The notes: generated by a model from the letters alone, not told the origin. DNA of 64,000 bases from Phycisphaerae bacterium (GCA_022072445.1 JAJVHV010000003.1:259204-323203); one strand, 5' to 3'; numbered from the stretch's first letter, positions 1-9,399 are shown. Numbers and translations are program-made.

Positions 1-45
1 CCGCACGACGGCGGGGACGAGCTGCGGGCCGCCGCCGGCGCCTGA
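1..45 (+). CDS. 3' end of an unidentified gene (partial)
   Basis: Frame 1 is open from the window edge to a TGA at 43-45 and gives the tail PHDGGDELRAAAGA. The piece is too short to assign a family. A real coding tail is plausible because the next gene lies close by on the same strand, but the open frame could be chance. Confidence 0.3.
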   Translation, partial: PHDGGDELRAAAGA

Positions 46-133
46 GTCGGCGCTCCGGCGCAGCTCCGGCGGTGGTCACGTCGGCTGCACCTGCGTGTTT
101 CAGTTGCTGGGCGATCAGACCGATCGTCCGAAT

Positions 134-1516
134 ATGCCTGATTTTCCCGCCGGGCCTGCCCGGCCGCCCCGCGACCGACGTAGCCGCTCGCCACAGCTTG
201 CGCGTCGCGCCACGGCGCTGCTTTGCGCCGGATATGTTCTGGTGGTGGCGCCGATCGCGTGGTGGAGTTGGCGGGCGCACGAGTACGAGCGGCGGACGAT
301 GCGCGCACTGGCGGAGCCGCTGCTCGCCGCCGTCTTGGCCGAGCGGCTCGAACGCCACGCGGCCCGCGGGCAGTCGATCGCCGACGCGCTGGCGCGCGTC
401 GCCGACGAGAATCAGCGTCTGGCGTGGGCCGCGGTGATCGACGCGCAGGGGCAGGTGGTGGAGTTCCGCAAGCGCGTTTCGCTGACCTACGAGGAAATCC
501 GCCCCCAGATCGACCTTTCGGCCGGCTCGATGCGGCTTGCGGCACTGCGCGTCGGCGCGGGCTTTTCGCCGACGATGCGGCTGCTGAGCGTTCCGCTCGC
601 CGGAGGCGGCAGCCTGGCCGCGATCATCGACGTCGAGCCTCCAGCACCGCCCGAGCACCTGGCTGCGCTGGCGATCGGCGTCAGCGTGGGCGGCCTGCTT
701 GTCGTGCTGGTGCTGCTGCAACGCTGCGTGCTTCGCCCGCTGCGCCGGCTGGGCCAGCGCGTCGCCGACGTGCGCGGCGAGCTGGCCGAGCTGCTGCCGC
801 TGGGCGTGGTGCCGACCGAGCTGCACGCGCTGGTCACGGGCATCGACCAAACCCGCCGCGCCCTGCGCGAAACGCGCGAAGAGGCCGCCGAGCTGCGCTA
901 CTTCATGGACGACCGCGTTTCGCGGCGGACGCGGACGGCGCAGGTGGCGCAGAAGCAGGCCGAGCAGAGCGCCGACACCGACGCATTGTCCGGGCTGCTC
1001 AACCGCCGGGCCCTGCATCGCGAGCTGCCGGCGCTGGTCGCCAAGCAGATGGCGGCAGGCGGTCCGCTCTCGCTGATGGTCATCGACGTCGACCACTTCA
1101 AGGAGCTGAACGACCAGCGCGGACACACGGCCGGCGACGACGTGATCCGGTTCATCGGCGAGCTGATCCGCGCCGTCACGCGGCGGAACGTCGACCTGGC
1201 GGTGCGTTACGGCGGCGACGAGTTTGTGGTCGCGATGCCCGGCGCCGCCGGCCGCGACGCGGCCGCCGCCGCGCTGCGCCTGGCGACGATGTTCGCGCAG
1301 CAGGTCCGCACGCTGGGCGCGCTGCCGGAGCCGCCGGCGCTTTCGATCGGCGTGGCGACGCTGCCGCAGGACGGTCCGCGAAGCGGCGACGACCTGCTCA
1401 AGCTGGCGGACCAGACGATGTACACGGCGAAGCGCAACCGCCGCCACGTGTTGACGGCGGGCGAGGCCCGCAACCTGCCGCAGGGCGACGCGCGTCACGC
1501 ACGCGCTCGCTCGTAG
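134..1516 (+). CDS. membrane-bound diguanylate cyclase (GGDEF)
   Basis: Predicted to make cyclic di-GMP from two GTP at the inner membrane. Counting from the ATG at 134 (460 aa), there is a transmembrane segment at about 28-46, an extracytoplasmic sensor-like region of about 130 residues, a second transmembrane segment at about 175-196, a linker with coiled-coil character, and a C-terminal GGDEF domain. The catalytic signature GGDEF is intact at residues 360-364. An RxxD product-inhibition site (RNVD, 351-354) lies exactly five residues upstream, so feedback inhibition is expected. DVDHFKELND, the metal and substrate loop, is also present. A GTG at 95 would add 13 residues; neither start has a good Shine-Dalgarno. 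The sensor region matches nothing I recognise. Confidence 0.88.
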   Translation: MPDFPAGPARPPRDRRSRSPQLARRATALLCAGYVLVVAPIAWWSWRAHEYERRTMRALAEPLLAAVLAERLERHAARGQSIADALARVADENQRLAWAAVIDAQGQVVEFRKRVSLTYEEIRPQIDLSAGSMRLAALRVGAGFSPTMRLLSVPLAGGGSLAAIIDVEPPAPPEHLAALAIGVSVGGLLVVLVLLQRCVLRPLRRLGQRVADVRGELAELLPLGVVPTELHALVTGIDQTRRALRETREEAAELRYFMDDRVSRRTRTAQVAQKQAEQSADTDALSGLLNRRALHRELPALVAKQMAAGGPLSLMVIDVDHFKELNDQRGHTAGDDVIRFIGELIRAVTRRNVDLAVRYGGDEFVVAMPGAAGRDAAAAALRLATMFAQQVRTLGALPEPPALSIGVATLPQDGPRSGDDLLKLADQTMYTAKRNRRHVLTAGEARNLPQGDARHARARS

Positions 1517-1625
1517 CCTGCCGCGCCGCGGCCGACGAGCTGACGAGCTGGCTTGATCCACAGGTTGCGGGGGGCTATCCTTGTTTGATGGTGTGTTGCG
1601 CCTCGGGCTGGGGACGGAGGTGCGC

Positions 1626-3591
1626 ATGTGCGGGTTGGGGTTGGTCGAGCGAGAGTCGGTGGGCGGCTTTGCGCCGCCGGCGCGGCGTCGAAACGCGCGG
1701 GTCGCGTGTCGTGCGATCGGCGCGCTGATTCTGATTGGCGGGGGGGGGGGCGCAAAGCCTCTTGGCGGGTGATCCGTTCTGGGGAATGTCCAAGACGGCC
1801 GCCATCGGCACCAGCAAGCTGGAGCCAACCGTGGCAGTCGGTACCGATCGGATCGTGCAGGTCGGCAATCATCGGATCATCGTGTTTGACCGCGACGGCG
1901 TCGAGAAGTGGCGCGCTCGGCTTGGTTTCAACGAAATCGACTCAAGTTATTCGACCGACTTCTGGGACGATGTCGATTCGGGCATCGGCGGGACGTTTGA
2001 CGCCCGGGTCGTCTACGATCAAGTCACATCGCGCTTCGTGGTGATGATCTTCGAAACCGGAGTCCCACAGCAACAGCCGCCGACGAAGGACCGCATTCTG
2101 CTGGCCGTCTCAAAGGGCGGGGCGAACGACCCTGTCGACGGCACGGGTGACTACGGGTCGGGCACCGGGTCCTGGTATAAGTTCGCGATCAACGCGCAGC
2201 TTGTCCCGCCGGGATGCTCGACCGAATTCGGAGTCGATTACCCGGGCCTGGCGTGCACCGCGAACTGGATCGCGGTTACGACTCGCGCGGTGGACTACTC
2301 GGGCAGCGAGTGCTTCTTCGGGCATCGGGCGCACGTCCTTCGAAAACCGCCGGCGGGGTCGTGGACGTACCAGGCCGACTACTACGCGAGCGCCGGTAAC
2401 CACGCCGTCGCCTGGGTCGCTATCCCATACGCCGAAGATGAGTTCGTGGCGCTGCCGATGCCGGCGCAGGTGTTCGGCGCGCAGTCGGCCGAGACGATTT
2501 ACCTTGCACAGATGGCGGCAACGAACGCGGCCGGACAGGGAAAGCTTCGGGTTCACAAGATCACAGACCCGTTCGGGACGTTGACGCTCGCCTCGGCTGA
2601 ACTGAACGTCAATCCGGTCAGCAGAGCTTTCGTACTTCATACTGCTCAGCTTTGTCCGGGATCCGACAACCACGGAGACGTGACCCGTTCTCTGGGCAAC
2701 GTCCAAAACGCGGTCTGGCGTGGGGACAAGTTGTACCTCGCCTACGAGCATGCCGCCGAGGCCGTCGGCGGCGGACCGACCGCACGCGTTGTCGCGCGCT
2801 GGCACACGATCGACATTACGGATTGGCCTCCGTCGCTCAGCCAGTCCGGCGTCCTGGACGGCGGGCGCATCTTCAAGAGCGACAATCCGAACGGCGACCG
2901 GCCGATTCACTTCATGTACCCGATGGTCATGGCGTGCGACGACGGCAGCATGGGGCTCTTCGTCACGCGCGTCTATTCGAGTAGCTACGTCAACCTCTAC
3001 TTCACCGGCCGGCGCTCGGCGGACCCATCGAACCGGCTCACCGCGCCGCTCGCACTGCTTCAAGCGGCTGGGGCGGGTGTTCGAACCCAGAGCATCTGGG
3101 GCGAATACGAGGGCCTCGCACTCGATCCGATCGACGGCAACCGCATCTGGGCGACGGCGCAGCTTGGCCGCTGCGCTGGGGCGTGTGTGCCGTGCACTGA
3201 GGAAGGCGAGTATGAGGAGAACTTTCACACCACCGTCGGAAGCTACAAGGTCCCCACGACGACGACGACCTACCAGCTCACGCTTCAGCGCCAGGGCGGC
3301 CAGAAACCGTCGTCGTTGACGATTAAGTACACACCGCCGGACGTCGTTTCTGCGTACAGCGATATCACGCTCAACAGCTCAACGCCGACATCGGTGCTGA
3401 CGTTTGCGATCGGCACCATGGTGACGTTGCGGGCACCCGACCTCGAATCGCTGTCGCCGCCGTGGGGATTCCGCCACTGGCTGGTCGATGGTGTGCAGGT
3501 CATCGGCCAGGACCATCCGCGGCAGATCAGCGTCAACATGGATGCGAACCACACGGCCATCCCGGTTTACCTGCCTTCGGCTTATCCTTGA
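1626..3591 (+). CDS. large secreted protein, frameshifted at an 11-G tract
   Basis: Unknown function, probably a secreted beta-propeller-like protein. The ATG at 1626 is preceded by GGAGG (1616-1620). It opens a signal-peptide-like N-terminus (CRAIGALILIGGGG) that runs out of frame at the G run 1740-1750. The long downstream frame (1735-3591, about 618 codons) begins directly at that run with AQSLLAGDPFWG and has no ribosome site of its own. Removing one G would join the two into a protein of about 654 aa. Recognisable features are a FDARVVYDQVTSRFVV stretch, a WGEYEG...DPIDGNR segment at about 3097-3150, and a C-terminal beta-sandwich-like domain. The last part is repeated in the fragment at 4347-4829. 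The PEP-CTERM gene follows after 16 bp, so the two are probably co-transcribed. Confidence 0.72.
1740..1750 (+). repeat. 11-G homopolymer at the frameshift site
   Basis: Eleven consecutive G (1740-1750) sit between the codons of a signal peptide and the rest of the secreted protein. With 11 G the frame closes at a TGA a few codons later; with 10 it stays open to 3591. This could be phase variation, a fixed mutation or a homopolymer miscall. Confidence 0.85.
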
Positions 3592-3607
3592 GAGGCGGAG
3601 GAATCAC

Positions 3608-4417
3608 ATGAAACTCCCACACTTGCTGCTGGGCATCAGCGTCACAATGGGCACGGGCAGCGCGCTCGGCCAACCCAAGGTGCGTTTCTTTTTCGACCAG
3701 AATGGCGTCGGCGAACAGGAAGATCGCGGCGTCGGCGACCTGTTCTTCGAGAATCCGGTCGCCGATGGCGCGGAGCGCTTCTACTTGTACGGTCAGTTTC
3801 TCAGTCGCACGGTCAGCACGTGGCAGGGAATCGGCCTGGATATCGAGGTAACCGGCGGGGGCGTCATCACGGCGTGGAATATCTACAACCACAATATGGC
3901 CGACGGGTTCACGCGTTGGGCGGGAGTCGACAATAAAGTCGGCGGTACGCTAACGAGCAAGGTGGACGATATTTTCATGGGCATCCCGTACTTTGGGATG
4001 CAACTCAAAGACGCTGAGACCATCGATTTCAAGCACTTCCGCAATCACCAGGAGGATCAGATCACAGCGTTCGGTAATACGCTGCTGGGCTACATCGACG
4101 TGAGTTCCAATGGCAGCCCGTACTCGGAGGTCCGCCTGGGTATCGGCGCGGCCGGCATCGCAGCGAAGGAAGGCGGCGCGATCGGTCAGGGGATCGCCTT
4201 TGGCTTCGGCGACGAAGACGCAGGCATCAAGGGCGACAGCTTCGGCATGCAGAGCCCGATCGCCGACGCAACGATCATCCCCGAGCCAGCCACGCTGCTG
4301 TCGGCGCTCGCAGCCGCCGGCGCGGTATGGGTCAGCCGGCGACGCCGACCAGTGGGGAGAGTACCAGGGCGTCCCGCTCGATCCGACGGACGGCAACCGA
4401 GTCTGGTGCATCGGTGA
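3608..4417 (+). CDS. PEP-CTERM protein, 3' end altered by fusion
   Basis: Secreted protein with a signal peptide (about residues 1-20, MKLPHLLLGISVTMG...) and a C-terminal PEP-CTERM sorting signal: PEPATLL, a hydrophobic stretch, then RRRR. The signal would be recognised by an exosortase, not seen in this window, for surface attachment. The ATG at 3608 has GGAGG at 3597-3601. A natural PEP-CTERM protein stops right after the arginine cluster. Here the frame continues about 22 residues past it, because at about 4347 the DNA switches to a fragment of a paralogue of the preceding gene. The extra tail (PVGRVPGRPARSDG...) is therefore not ancestral. The middle region is similar to the PEP-CTERM protein at 4849, so the two are paralogues. 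Function unknown. Confidence 0.8.
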   Translation: MKLPHLLLGISVTMGTGSALGQPKVRFFFDQNGVGEQEDRGVGDLFFENPVADGAERFYLYGQFLSRTVSTWQGIGLDIEVTGGGVITAWNIYNHNMADGFTRWAGVDNKVGGTLTSKVDDIFMGIPYFGMQLKDAETIDFKHFRNHQEDQITAFGNTLLGYIDVSSNGSPYSEVRLGIGAAGIAAKEGGAIGQGIAFGFGDEDAGIKGDSFGMQSPIADATIIPEPATLLSALAAAGAVWVSRRRRPVGRVPGRPARSDGRQPSLVHR

Positions 4418-4829
4418 AGTCGGCCGCTGTCGGCCGGACGGTCCCACGTGCGGCGACTGCGACGCGGGTGTTCACCAGACGGGTTACCACGGTGCGGCCG
4501 GAGACTACGTCGTTCCACAGGACGCCGTCGTGACGATGACGATCAATCGACAGTCCGGCGACCCACCGCCGGGCGACATTACCGTCCTGGTGATGCCGCC
4601 GGACACCGGGAATCAGGACGACGCCGTGCTTTCAACCGGTACGCCGTCGTACACGCGCAAGTACGGGACGGGGACAAACGTGACGCTGCGAGCGGTCGAG
4701 GACATCCCCGGCTGGCACTTCGCGCATTGGACCATCAACGGCCTACAGGTCTCGCCCAACCCCGGTCCCAACATGAGCGTGCTCATGCTCGGGAACCGGA
4801 CGGTCGTGCCGGTGTTCAAGAAGGACTGA
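4347..4829 (+). pseudogene. 3' fragment of a second copy of the large secreted protein
   Basis: In the frame ending at 4829 the translation from DQWGEYQGVPLDPTDGNRVW onward matches the last third of the protein encoded at 1626-3591. The order is the same: WGEY.G..LDP.DGNR.W, GRC, a TMTINRQSG segment, and a W.F.HW..NG.QV motif near the end. No start codon, ribosome site or signal peptide belongs to it, and its left edge lies inside the sorting signal of the upstream PEP-CTERM gene. It is best read as the remnant of a duplicated gene whose 5' two thirds were deleted. Confidence 0.75.
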
Positions 4830-4848
4830 CTTGTCCGGGAGGCGTACC

Positions 4849-5559
4849 ATGCACCGTCTTGGACTGTTGATAGTTCTTAGCGTGACGGCCGTAGGAAGTG
4901 AGGCGCGGGCGGCGCGCTTTTGGTTTTCTCTCTCCGGCGTCGATGAGGTCCAGCCGATCGATGGAACGCCCAGCGAGTTCACGGACTTCTTCACCGGCGT
5001 CAACCCCGAGTTGTCAGCAGATACCGGTCGTGCGAGGCTGTACATCTGGGGTACGCGCGACCCATTCGCTGGCGGCTACTACCATAGGATCGGCTGGGAC
5101 ATTACGGCGTACGTGACTCAAGGCGACGTCCAGTTCGTCGATAGCCGAATGTACGACTACTTCACGGCCGACGGCCGAGAGCGCTGGGGCGTAATCGTTC
5201 AGGGAGGCTTGTCGCAGCACACACTCGAAGACGCCATCATGGTTGCCAATAACGGATACGGCTTCGCGCCGAAGTTGAACGATCTGCAATACGATCCAGA
5301 GTCCGAGTCCATGCTGCTCGGGTTCGTCGAGCTTGAGATGTCGCCCGACGCGCGCGCCGAAGTCTTCTTCGGCGTCGGACCCGGTGAGCTGCTCTCCGTT
5401 CCCAACCAGCCGCTCTTCTTTGGCTGGGGTGACAACGCGGTGCCCGACATCGAGGGCCGCGAGAGCACGCTGGCCGACGCGACCATCGTCCCCGAACCGA
5501 CGACGCTGGCCCTGTTTGTCGCGGCGGCTGGGCTGCTGCGCGTGCGGCGGCGGCGGTGA
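4849..5559 (+). CDS. PEP-CTERM protein, second copy
   Basis: Secreted protein of 236 aa with a signal peptide (MHRLGLLIVLSVTAVGSEA) and an intact C-terminal sorting signal: PEPTTLAL, a hydrophobic stretch, then RVRRRR and stop. The ATG at 4849 has GGGAGG at 4838-4843. It is a diverged paralogue of the protein at 3608: both begin with an RF-F strand pattern after the signal peptide and end with ADATI-PEP-T. It follows the fragment at 4347-4829 just as the first PEP-CTERM gene follows its large partner. This shows that a two-gene module was duplicated. Function unknown; expected at the cell surface. Confidence 0.85.
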   Translation: MHRLGLLIVLSVTAVGSEARAARFWFSLSGVDEVQPIDGTPSEFTDFFTGVNPELSADTGRARLYIWGTRDPFAGGYYHRIGWDITAYVTQGDVQFVDSRMYDYFTADGRERWGVIVQGGLSQHTLEDAIMVANNGYGFAPKLNDLQYDPESESMLLGFVELEMSPDARAEVFFGVGPGELLSVPNQPLFFGWGDNAVPDIEGRESTLADATIVPEPTTLALFVAAAGLLRVRRRR

Positions 5560-5594
5560 GAAGTGGCAACCGCCGATGATCCGCTGAACTGGCT

Positions 5595-6308
5595 TCAGGG
5601 CCCGTTCGTTGTCGCGACGGACGGCGCCAGCTCCGCGAGGCTGCGGATCGTCCGGTGCGCGCCGGGCAGCGCGGGCGCGTTTCCCGGCCGAAGCGACAGC
5701 CGCGTCTGCATTCCCGCCGCCGCCGAGGCGTCCAGCTCGGCAACCACGTCCGAAACGAAGAGCATCTCGCCGGGGGCGACCTGGCACACGGCGGCGATGC
5801 GGCGATAGCTTTCAGGCGCTTGTTTCGGCCCCGTCGTCGTGTCGAAGAACCGCGAGATCAATCCGGACAGGTCGCCATCCTGCGTGTGCTTCAAGAACAC
5901 GCGCTGCGCCGCGACGCTGCCGCTCGAGTAGATGCACACGTCCACGCCGCCGTGGCGCCACGCGCGGATCGCCGGAGCCGCGTCGGCGAACAGCGGCGAG
6001 CGCAGGGCGCCGTCGGCGTAGCCCCGCTCCCAGATCAGACCTTGCAGGGCTTTGAGACCGGTCGTCTTGGCGTCGCGCTGCATGAGCGATTCGAGATGCG
6101 CCACCAGTTCGCCGCGGGGCAGCGCCGCGCCGCCCGCGTCCGCTTCGACCTGCGCGCGGGCGCCGCGGATGTCGGGCGAGTCCCAGTGCGCTTCGAGAAA
6201 CGCCGCGAGCCGCTGGCGCGCAAAGGGAAACAGGACGTCGTGTACAAACGCGATCGGCGCGATGGTGCCTTCGATGTCCAACAGCACGACGCGGACGCGA
6301 TCGATCAC
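5595..6308 (-). CDS. mtnC: acireductone enolase-phosphatase MtnC
   Basis: HAD-superfamily enzyme of methionine salvage. It enolises and dephosphorylates 2,3-diketo-5-methylthiopentyl-1-phosphate to acireductone. The nucleophile motif LLDIEGT is near the N-terminus (D11, E13), with SSGS and a late [10 protein letters not shown] acidic motif, all as in the family; 237 aa is typical. I start it at the GTG at 6308, whose GTGA overlaps the mtnD stop by 4 nt; a longer frame to 6362 would run into mtnD. It is the last gene of the four-gene operon. Confidence 0.92.
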   Translation of the reverse strand: MIDRVRVVLLDIEGTIAPIAFVHDVLFPFARQRLAAFLEAHWDSPDIRGARAQVEADAGGAALPRGELVAHLESLMQRDAKTTGLKALQGLIWERGYADGALRSPLFADAAPAIRAWRHGGVDVCIYSSGSVAAQRVFLKHTQDGDLSGLISRFFDTTTGPKQAPESYRRIAAVCQVAPGEMLFVSDVVAELDASAAAGMQTRLSLRPGNAPALPGAHRTIRSLAELAPSVATTNGP

Positions 6309-6883
6309 CGCGGCACCGCGGGCGCCAGCGTGCGCGGCGGCAGATAACTCGGGCCCCAACACATGGGGACGTAGTCGCCGTGGACGCCGCCGTCGACGTA
6401 TTCCGGCGTCCAGCCGGCGACGTCCTGAAAGAGGCGGATGGCGCGGATGGTGCGTTCGGCGCAGAGGTCGAACCAGTGCCGCGTGCCGCGCGGGACGGTG
6501 ATCAGATCGCCGGCCTGCACCGTGATGGAGAACACCGGCCCGTCGTCGGGGTGGATGTGGAACAGCCCTTGGCCCTTGATGATGAAGCGGACCTCGTCCT
6601 CGCTGTGGCGATGCTCCTTGTTGAACTTGTTGAGCAAGGCGTCGAGACCGGGCGTGTCGGGCGTGACGTTGATCACGTCGGCGGTGACGTAGCCGCCGCG
6701 GCGCTTGAGCTCGTCAATCTCCGGGGCGTAGGCGGCGAGGATCTGATCGGACGAGGCGTCGGGGCTGACGCGCTCTTCGAGCGGCCAGCGCTCATACGTC
6801 ATGCCGAACGGCCGGAGAAATGCGACGATCTCGGCAGCGTCAGACAGCGTGCGGCTCTGCTCGGGGATGCGCAGCGTGGCCAT
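6305..6883 (-). CDS. mtnD: acireductone dioxygenase MtnD
   Basis: Cupin metalloenzyme that oxidises acireductone to 2-keto-4-methylthiobutyrate plus formate (Fe form). The metal ligands are visible as H-x-H-x4-E within [12 protein letters not shown] and a later His in GTRHWFDL. Length is 192 aa, near the family norm. The ATG at 6883 comes one base after the mtnB stop, giving TGACATG across 6887-6881, so translation is coupled. Its product is the substrate of the aminotransferase that heads the operon. Confidence 0.93.
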   Translation of the reverse strand: MATLRIPEQSRTLSDAAEIVAFLRPFGMTYERWPLEERVSPDASSDQILAAYAPEIDELKRRGGYVTADVINVTPDTPGLDALLNKFNKEHRHSEDEVRFIIKGQGLFHIHPDDGPVFSITVQAGDLITVPRGTRHWFDLCAERTIRAIRLFQDVAGWTPEYVDGGVHGDYVPMCWGPSYLPPRTLAPAVPR

Positions 6884-6884
6884 G

Positions 6885-7592
6885 TCAGCGTGCCTCGGCG
6901 GAGGTTGCGTACACATGCGGCGGAGCGGCGCGCGACTGCTCTGCGCCGCGGCCGACGACTTCGAACAGGAACTCGAGAATCTCGACGTGCCTGCGAGCCT
7001 CGGCCAGGTCGGCGCCCCACGTGTACAGACCGTGCCGGCGAATCAGGAACGCGTGCGGCGGGCCGTCGCCGACCCGGTCGATGTGCGCCTGAACTTGCGC
7101 CGCCAATGCCGGGATATCCTGCGTGTTCTCGAAGATCGGCACGTCGAGGGCGGTATCGTGCGTGCGGATGCCGGCGAGGCCTTTGAGCATCTCGTAGCCT
7201 TCGATCCGCACGGCGCCGCGGGCGGCATGCAGGTCGGACAGCAGCGTGTTCCAGATCGTGTGCACGTGCAGCACGGCGCCCACGCCGCCGCGCTGCGCCA
7301 GCACGACGTGCAGCAGCGTCTCGGCGGAGGGGCGCGGCGCGGCCGGGTCGAGCGCGATTCCCGACTCGTCGACCAGCACGAAGTCCTCATCGCTCAGCCG
7401 GCGCTTGTCGCGGCCGCTGGCGGTGACGAGCAGGCGCAGTGGCCGCGGGCGCAGCACGACGCTGTAGTTGCCGCTGGTGCCGAAGGCCCAGCCGCGCTCG
7501 TAAAACAGGCTCGAAACGTCGCGCAGCGCGCGGCTGGCGCTGGCGACGGCGGCGATGGTCGGGTCGGGCGCGCCGCGGACGAAATCAAGCAT
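6885..7592 (-). CDS. mtnB: methylthioribulose-1-phosphate dehydratase MtnB
   Basis: Class II aldolase/adducin-family zinc enzyme that dehydrates methylthioribulose-1-phosphate. Zinc ligands are visible in [10 protein letters not shown] and in [15 protein letters not shown] lies just before. The protein is 235 aa when begun at the ATG at 7592, which overlaps the end of the aminotransferase gene by 8 nt (ATGCTTGA). The longer upstream frame is the shadow of that gene. Order and overlaps indicate one transcript with mtnD and mtnC. Confidence 0.92.
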   Translation of the reverse strand: MLDFVRGAPDPTIAAVASASRALRDVSSLFYERGWAFGTSGNYSVVLRPRPLRLLVTASGRDKRRLSDEDFVLVDESGIALDPAAPRPSAETLLHVVLAQRGGVGAVLHVHTIWNTLLSDLHAARGAVRIEGYEMLKGLAGIRTHDTALDVPIFENTQDIPALAAQVQAHIDRVGDGPPHAFLIRRHGLYTWGADLAEARRHVEILEFLFEVVGRGAEQSRAAPPHVYATSAEAR

Positions 7593-8757
7593 GGGCGGGC
7601 GCTCCCTTGAACGCGCGGATGCGCTGCGCCGCGTCGCGCAGCACGTCGTCTTCCTTCGCGAAGCAGAAGCGCAGCAGCTTCTCGCCCGCGGCGCTCTGAT
7701 AGAACGCCGTCCCCGGCACGCTGGCGACCTTCGTCTCTTCGAGCAGGGCCATGGCGGCGTCCTTCGCCCTGGCGAAGCCCAGGTGCCCAATCTCGGCCAG
7801 CACGTAATACGCGCCCTGCGGAATGATCGGCCGCAGGCCGGCGTCGCTCAGCCCCGCGCAGATGATGTCGCGCTTGCGCTGGTAATCAGCCTTCAGCTTC
7901 GTGAAGAACTCCGGCGGCGAGCGGAACCCGGCCGCCACGCCGTGTTGAAGCGGCGTCGCCGCGCAGACGTAGAACAGGTCGTTCGCCAGCGTGATCGCGC
8001 GGGCCAGCGGCTCGGGCGCGACGGCGTAGCCGACGCGCCAGCCGGTGATGCTGAACGTCTTCGAGAGCCCCATGAGCGTCACCGTGCGCTCGCGCAATCC
8101 GCCGACCGTCGCCGGGCAGACGTGCCGCCGGCCGTCGTAGATGATGTACTCGTAAATCTCGTCGGTGATCAGCAGCAAATCGTGCTCGCGGCAGATGCGG
8201 TCAAGCACGCGAAAGTCGGCTTCGCCGTACATCTTGCCGCTCGGGTTCGACGGCGTGCACAGGACGATGGCGCGCGTGTTCGGCTTGATCGCCGCCCGCA
8301 GCCGCTGCTCGTTCAGCTCAAATGTCGGCGGGTCGAGTGGCACGAACTGCGGCTGCATGCCGGCCAGCAGGGCCGCGTTCAGGTGATAGCCATAATACGG
8401 CTCGAACAGGATGATCCCGTCGCCGGGGTTCAGACAGCCCATCAGCGTGCAGGCGAAGCCGCCCGACGAGCCGACCGTGACGACGATCTCGCCCTTCGGG
8501 TTCGCCTCGATGCCGTTGTCGCGCCGCAGCTTCTCGGCGATGAGCTGGCGCAGCTCGATGATGCCTTCGGGAAACGAATAGGTGCTGCGGCGCTCCTGAA
8601 TGGCCTGGATGGCGCCATCGCGCACCGCCGGCGGCGTCGGCAGGTCGCCGAGACCCTGCCCAAGGTTGATTCCGCCGACGCGCTCGCACTCGCGTGTCAT
8701 GTTTCGGATTTCGGACTGGGTCATGGTTGCAAGTCGTTGCGCGACAAATCGAGTCAT
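7585..8757 (-). CDS. class I aminotransferase, probable MtnE role in methionine salvage
   Basis: PLP-dependent fold-type I aminotransferase, 390 aa. The PLP lysine is K233 in LSKTFSITGWRVGY; the substrate-binding CTPSNPSG and the cofactor-binding TDEIYEYI are intact. By sequence alone it could be an aspartate- or kynurenine-type enzyme. Its place at the head of mtnB-mtnD-mtnC suggests it performs the last salvage step, converting 2-keto-4-methylthiobutyrate to methionine. The ATG at 8757 is preceded by CGGAG; a TTG at 8787 would add ten residues. Confidence 0.88.
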   Translation of the reverse strand: MTRFVAQRLATMTQSEIRNMTRECERVGGINLGQGLGDLPTPPAVRDGAIQAIQERRSTYSFPEGIIELRQLIAEKLRRDNGIEANPKGEIVVTVGSSGGFACTLMGCLNPGDGIILFEPYYGYHLNAALLAGMQPQFVPLDPPTFELNEQRLRAAIKPNTRAIVLCTPSNPSGKMYGEADFRVLDRICREHDLLLITDEIYEYIIYDGRRHVCPATVGGLRERTVTLMGLSKTFSITGWRVGYAVAPEPLARAITLANDLFYVCAATPLQHGVAAGFRSPPEFFTKLKADYQRKRDIICAGLSDAGLRPIIPQGAYYVLAEIGHLGFARAKDAAMALLEETKVASVPGTAFYQSAAGEKLLRFCFAKEDDVLRDAAQRIRAFKGAPAHA

Positions 8758-9135
8758 GGACGGCTCCGGAGCGGCGGCGGGATTCAACGAGGGGAGCGCC
8801 GCCGAGAGAACGGTTCAGCGACAGAAACAGGTGCAGGCGTCGGCCGCGAGCATGAATGAGATGATAGGGAGCGGCGGGGCTGGGGGCAACAAGTGGGTTC
8901 AGGGTTCAGGGTTTCGGTTCGGGTTGCCCGCGATTCGAACTCCGAACGGTAGTGAGGGGCGTTGTCCGCCAGTGAGCGACCAATCGCGTGGGGGTGAAAT
9001 GCGGTCACTTCCGTCCGGTCGCGAGCACATTCGCGCGAAGGTACGATTCCGCTGGCCGCCGCTTCCTGACGGGCGCGGCTCTGGCGGCCAAGACCCGTCG
9101 CTGCCGCTCCGGGTTCGGATCGGCACGATCCGCCT
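8758..9135. other. intergenic region, aminotransferase / tatA
   Basis: No credible gene: the short frames here are GC-skew shadows. It contains a short direct repeat of GGGTTCAG around 8892-8910 and, at about 9058-9082, a stretch resembling the GCCGCGACCGT-type repeat found elsewhere in the window. It should carry the promoter of the methionine-salvage operon, but I cannot point to convincing -35/-10 boxes and see no clear SAM-riboswitch core. Confidence 0.4.
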
Positions 9136-9399
9136 CTAGCGGACGTGTTGCTCTTCGCGGGATGTCGCCGGGTTCACGTCCGCGGGAGCCTGGGTCGCGT
9201 CGGGCGGGTTGAGTCGCTGGGGTGGGGTGTCGCTCTCCTGACCAGCGCGGTTGATGTCGCGCTGCACGTCGCTGAGGCCCTTCTTGAACTCGTTGATCGC
9301 GCGGCCGAGCGAACGGGCGATCTCCGGCAGCCGGTTGCCAAACAGCAGCAGCGCGACAACGCCGAAAAACAGCATGTGAGCGGGGCTGAGCCAGTTCAT
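9136..9399 (-). CDS. tatA: Sec-independent translocase subunit TatA/TatE
   Basis: Small membrane protein of 87 aa. It has an N-terminal transmembrane helix (MLFFGVVALLLFGNRLPEI), a short hinge with the FG motif, an amphipathic helix (ARSLGRAINEFKKGL) and a polar tail, the classic TatA layout. It oligomerises to form the pore for folded, twin-arginine-tagged proteins. The ATG at 9399 has a GGAGGA ribosome site; the longer frame to 9537 lacks one. No tatC lies nearby. TatB is less likely because the tail is short. Confidence 0.92.
   Translation of the reverse strand: MNWLSPAHMLFFGVVALLLFGNRLPEIARSLGRAINEFKKGLSDVQRDINRAGQESDTPPQRLNPPDATQAPADVNPATSREEQHVR

Noticed and set aside
223-1728. Long plus-strand open frame of about 500 codons overlapping the diguanylate cyclase
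   Set aside because: Extreme Arg/Ala/Gly composition and no motif; it is the frame shadow expected in high-GC DNA over a recognisable GGDEF gene.
2110-3228. Minus-strand frame of about 370 codons opposite the large secreted protein
   Set aside because: Arg/Val-rich antisense shadow without a ribosome site or motif; the plus strand has the paralogous sequence conserved at 4347-4829.
8758-9135. SAM riboswitch ahead of the methionine-salvage operon
   Set aside because: I could not find the conserved helices or a matching terminator; a covariance search would be needed to claim it.
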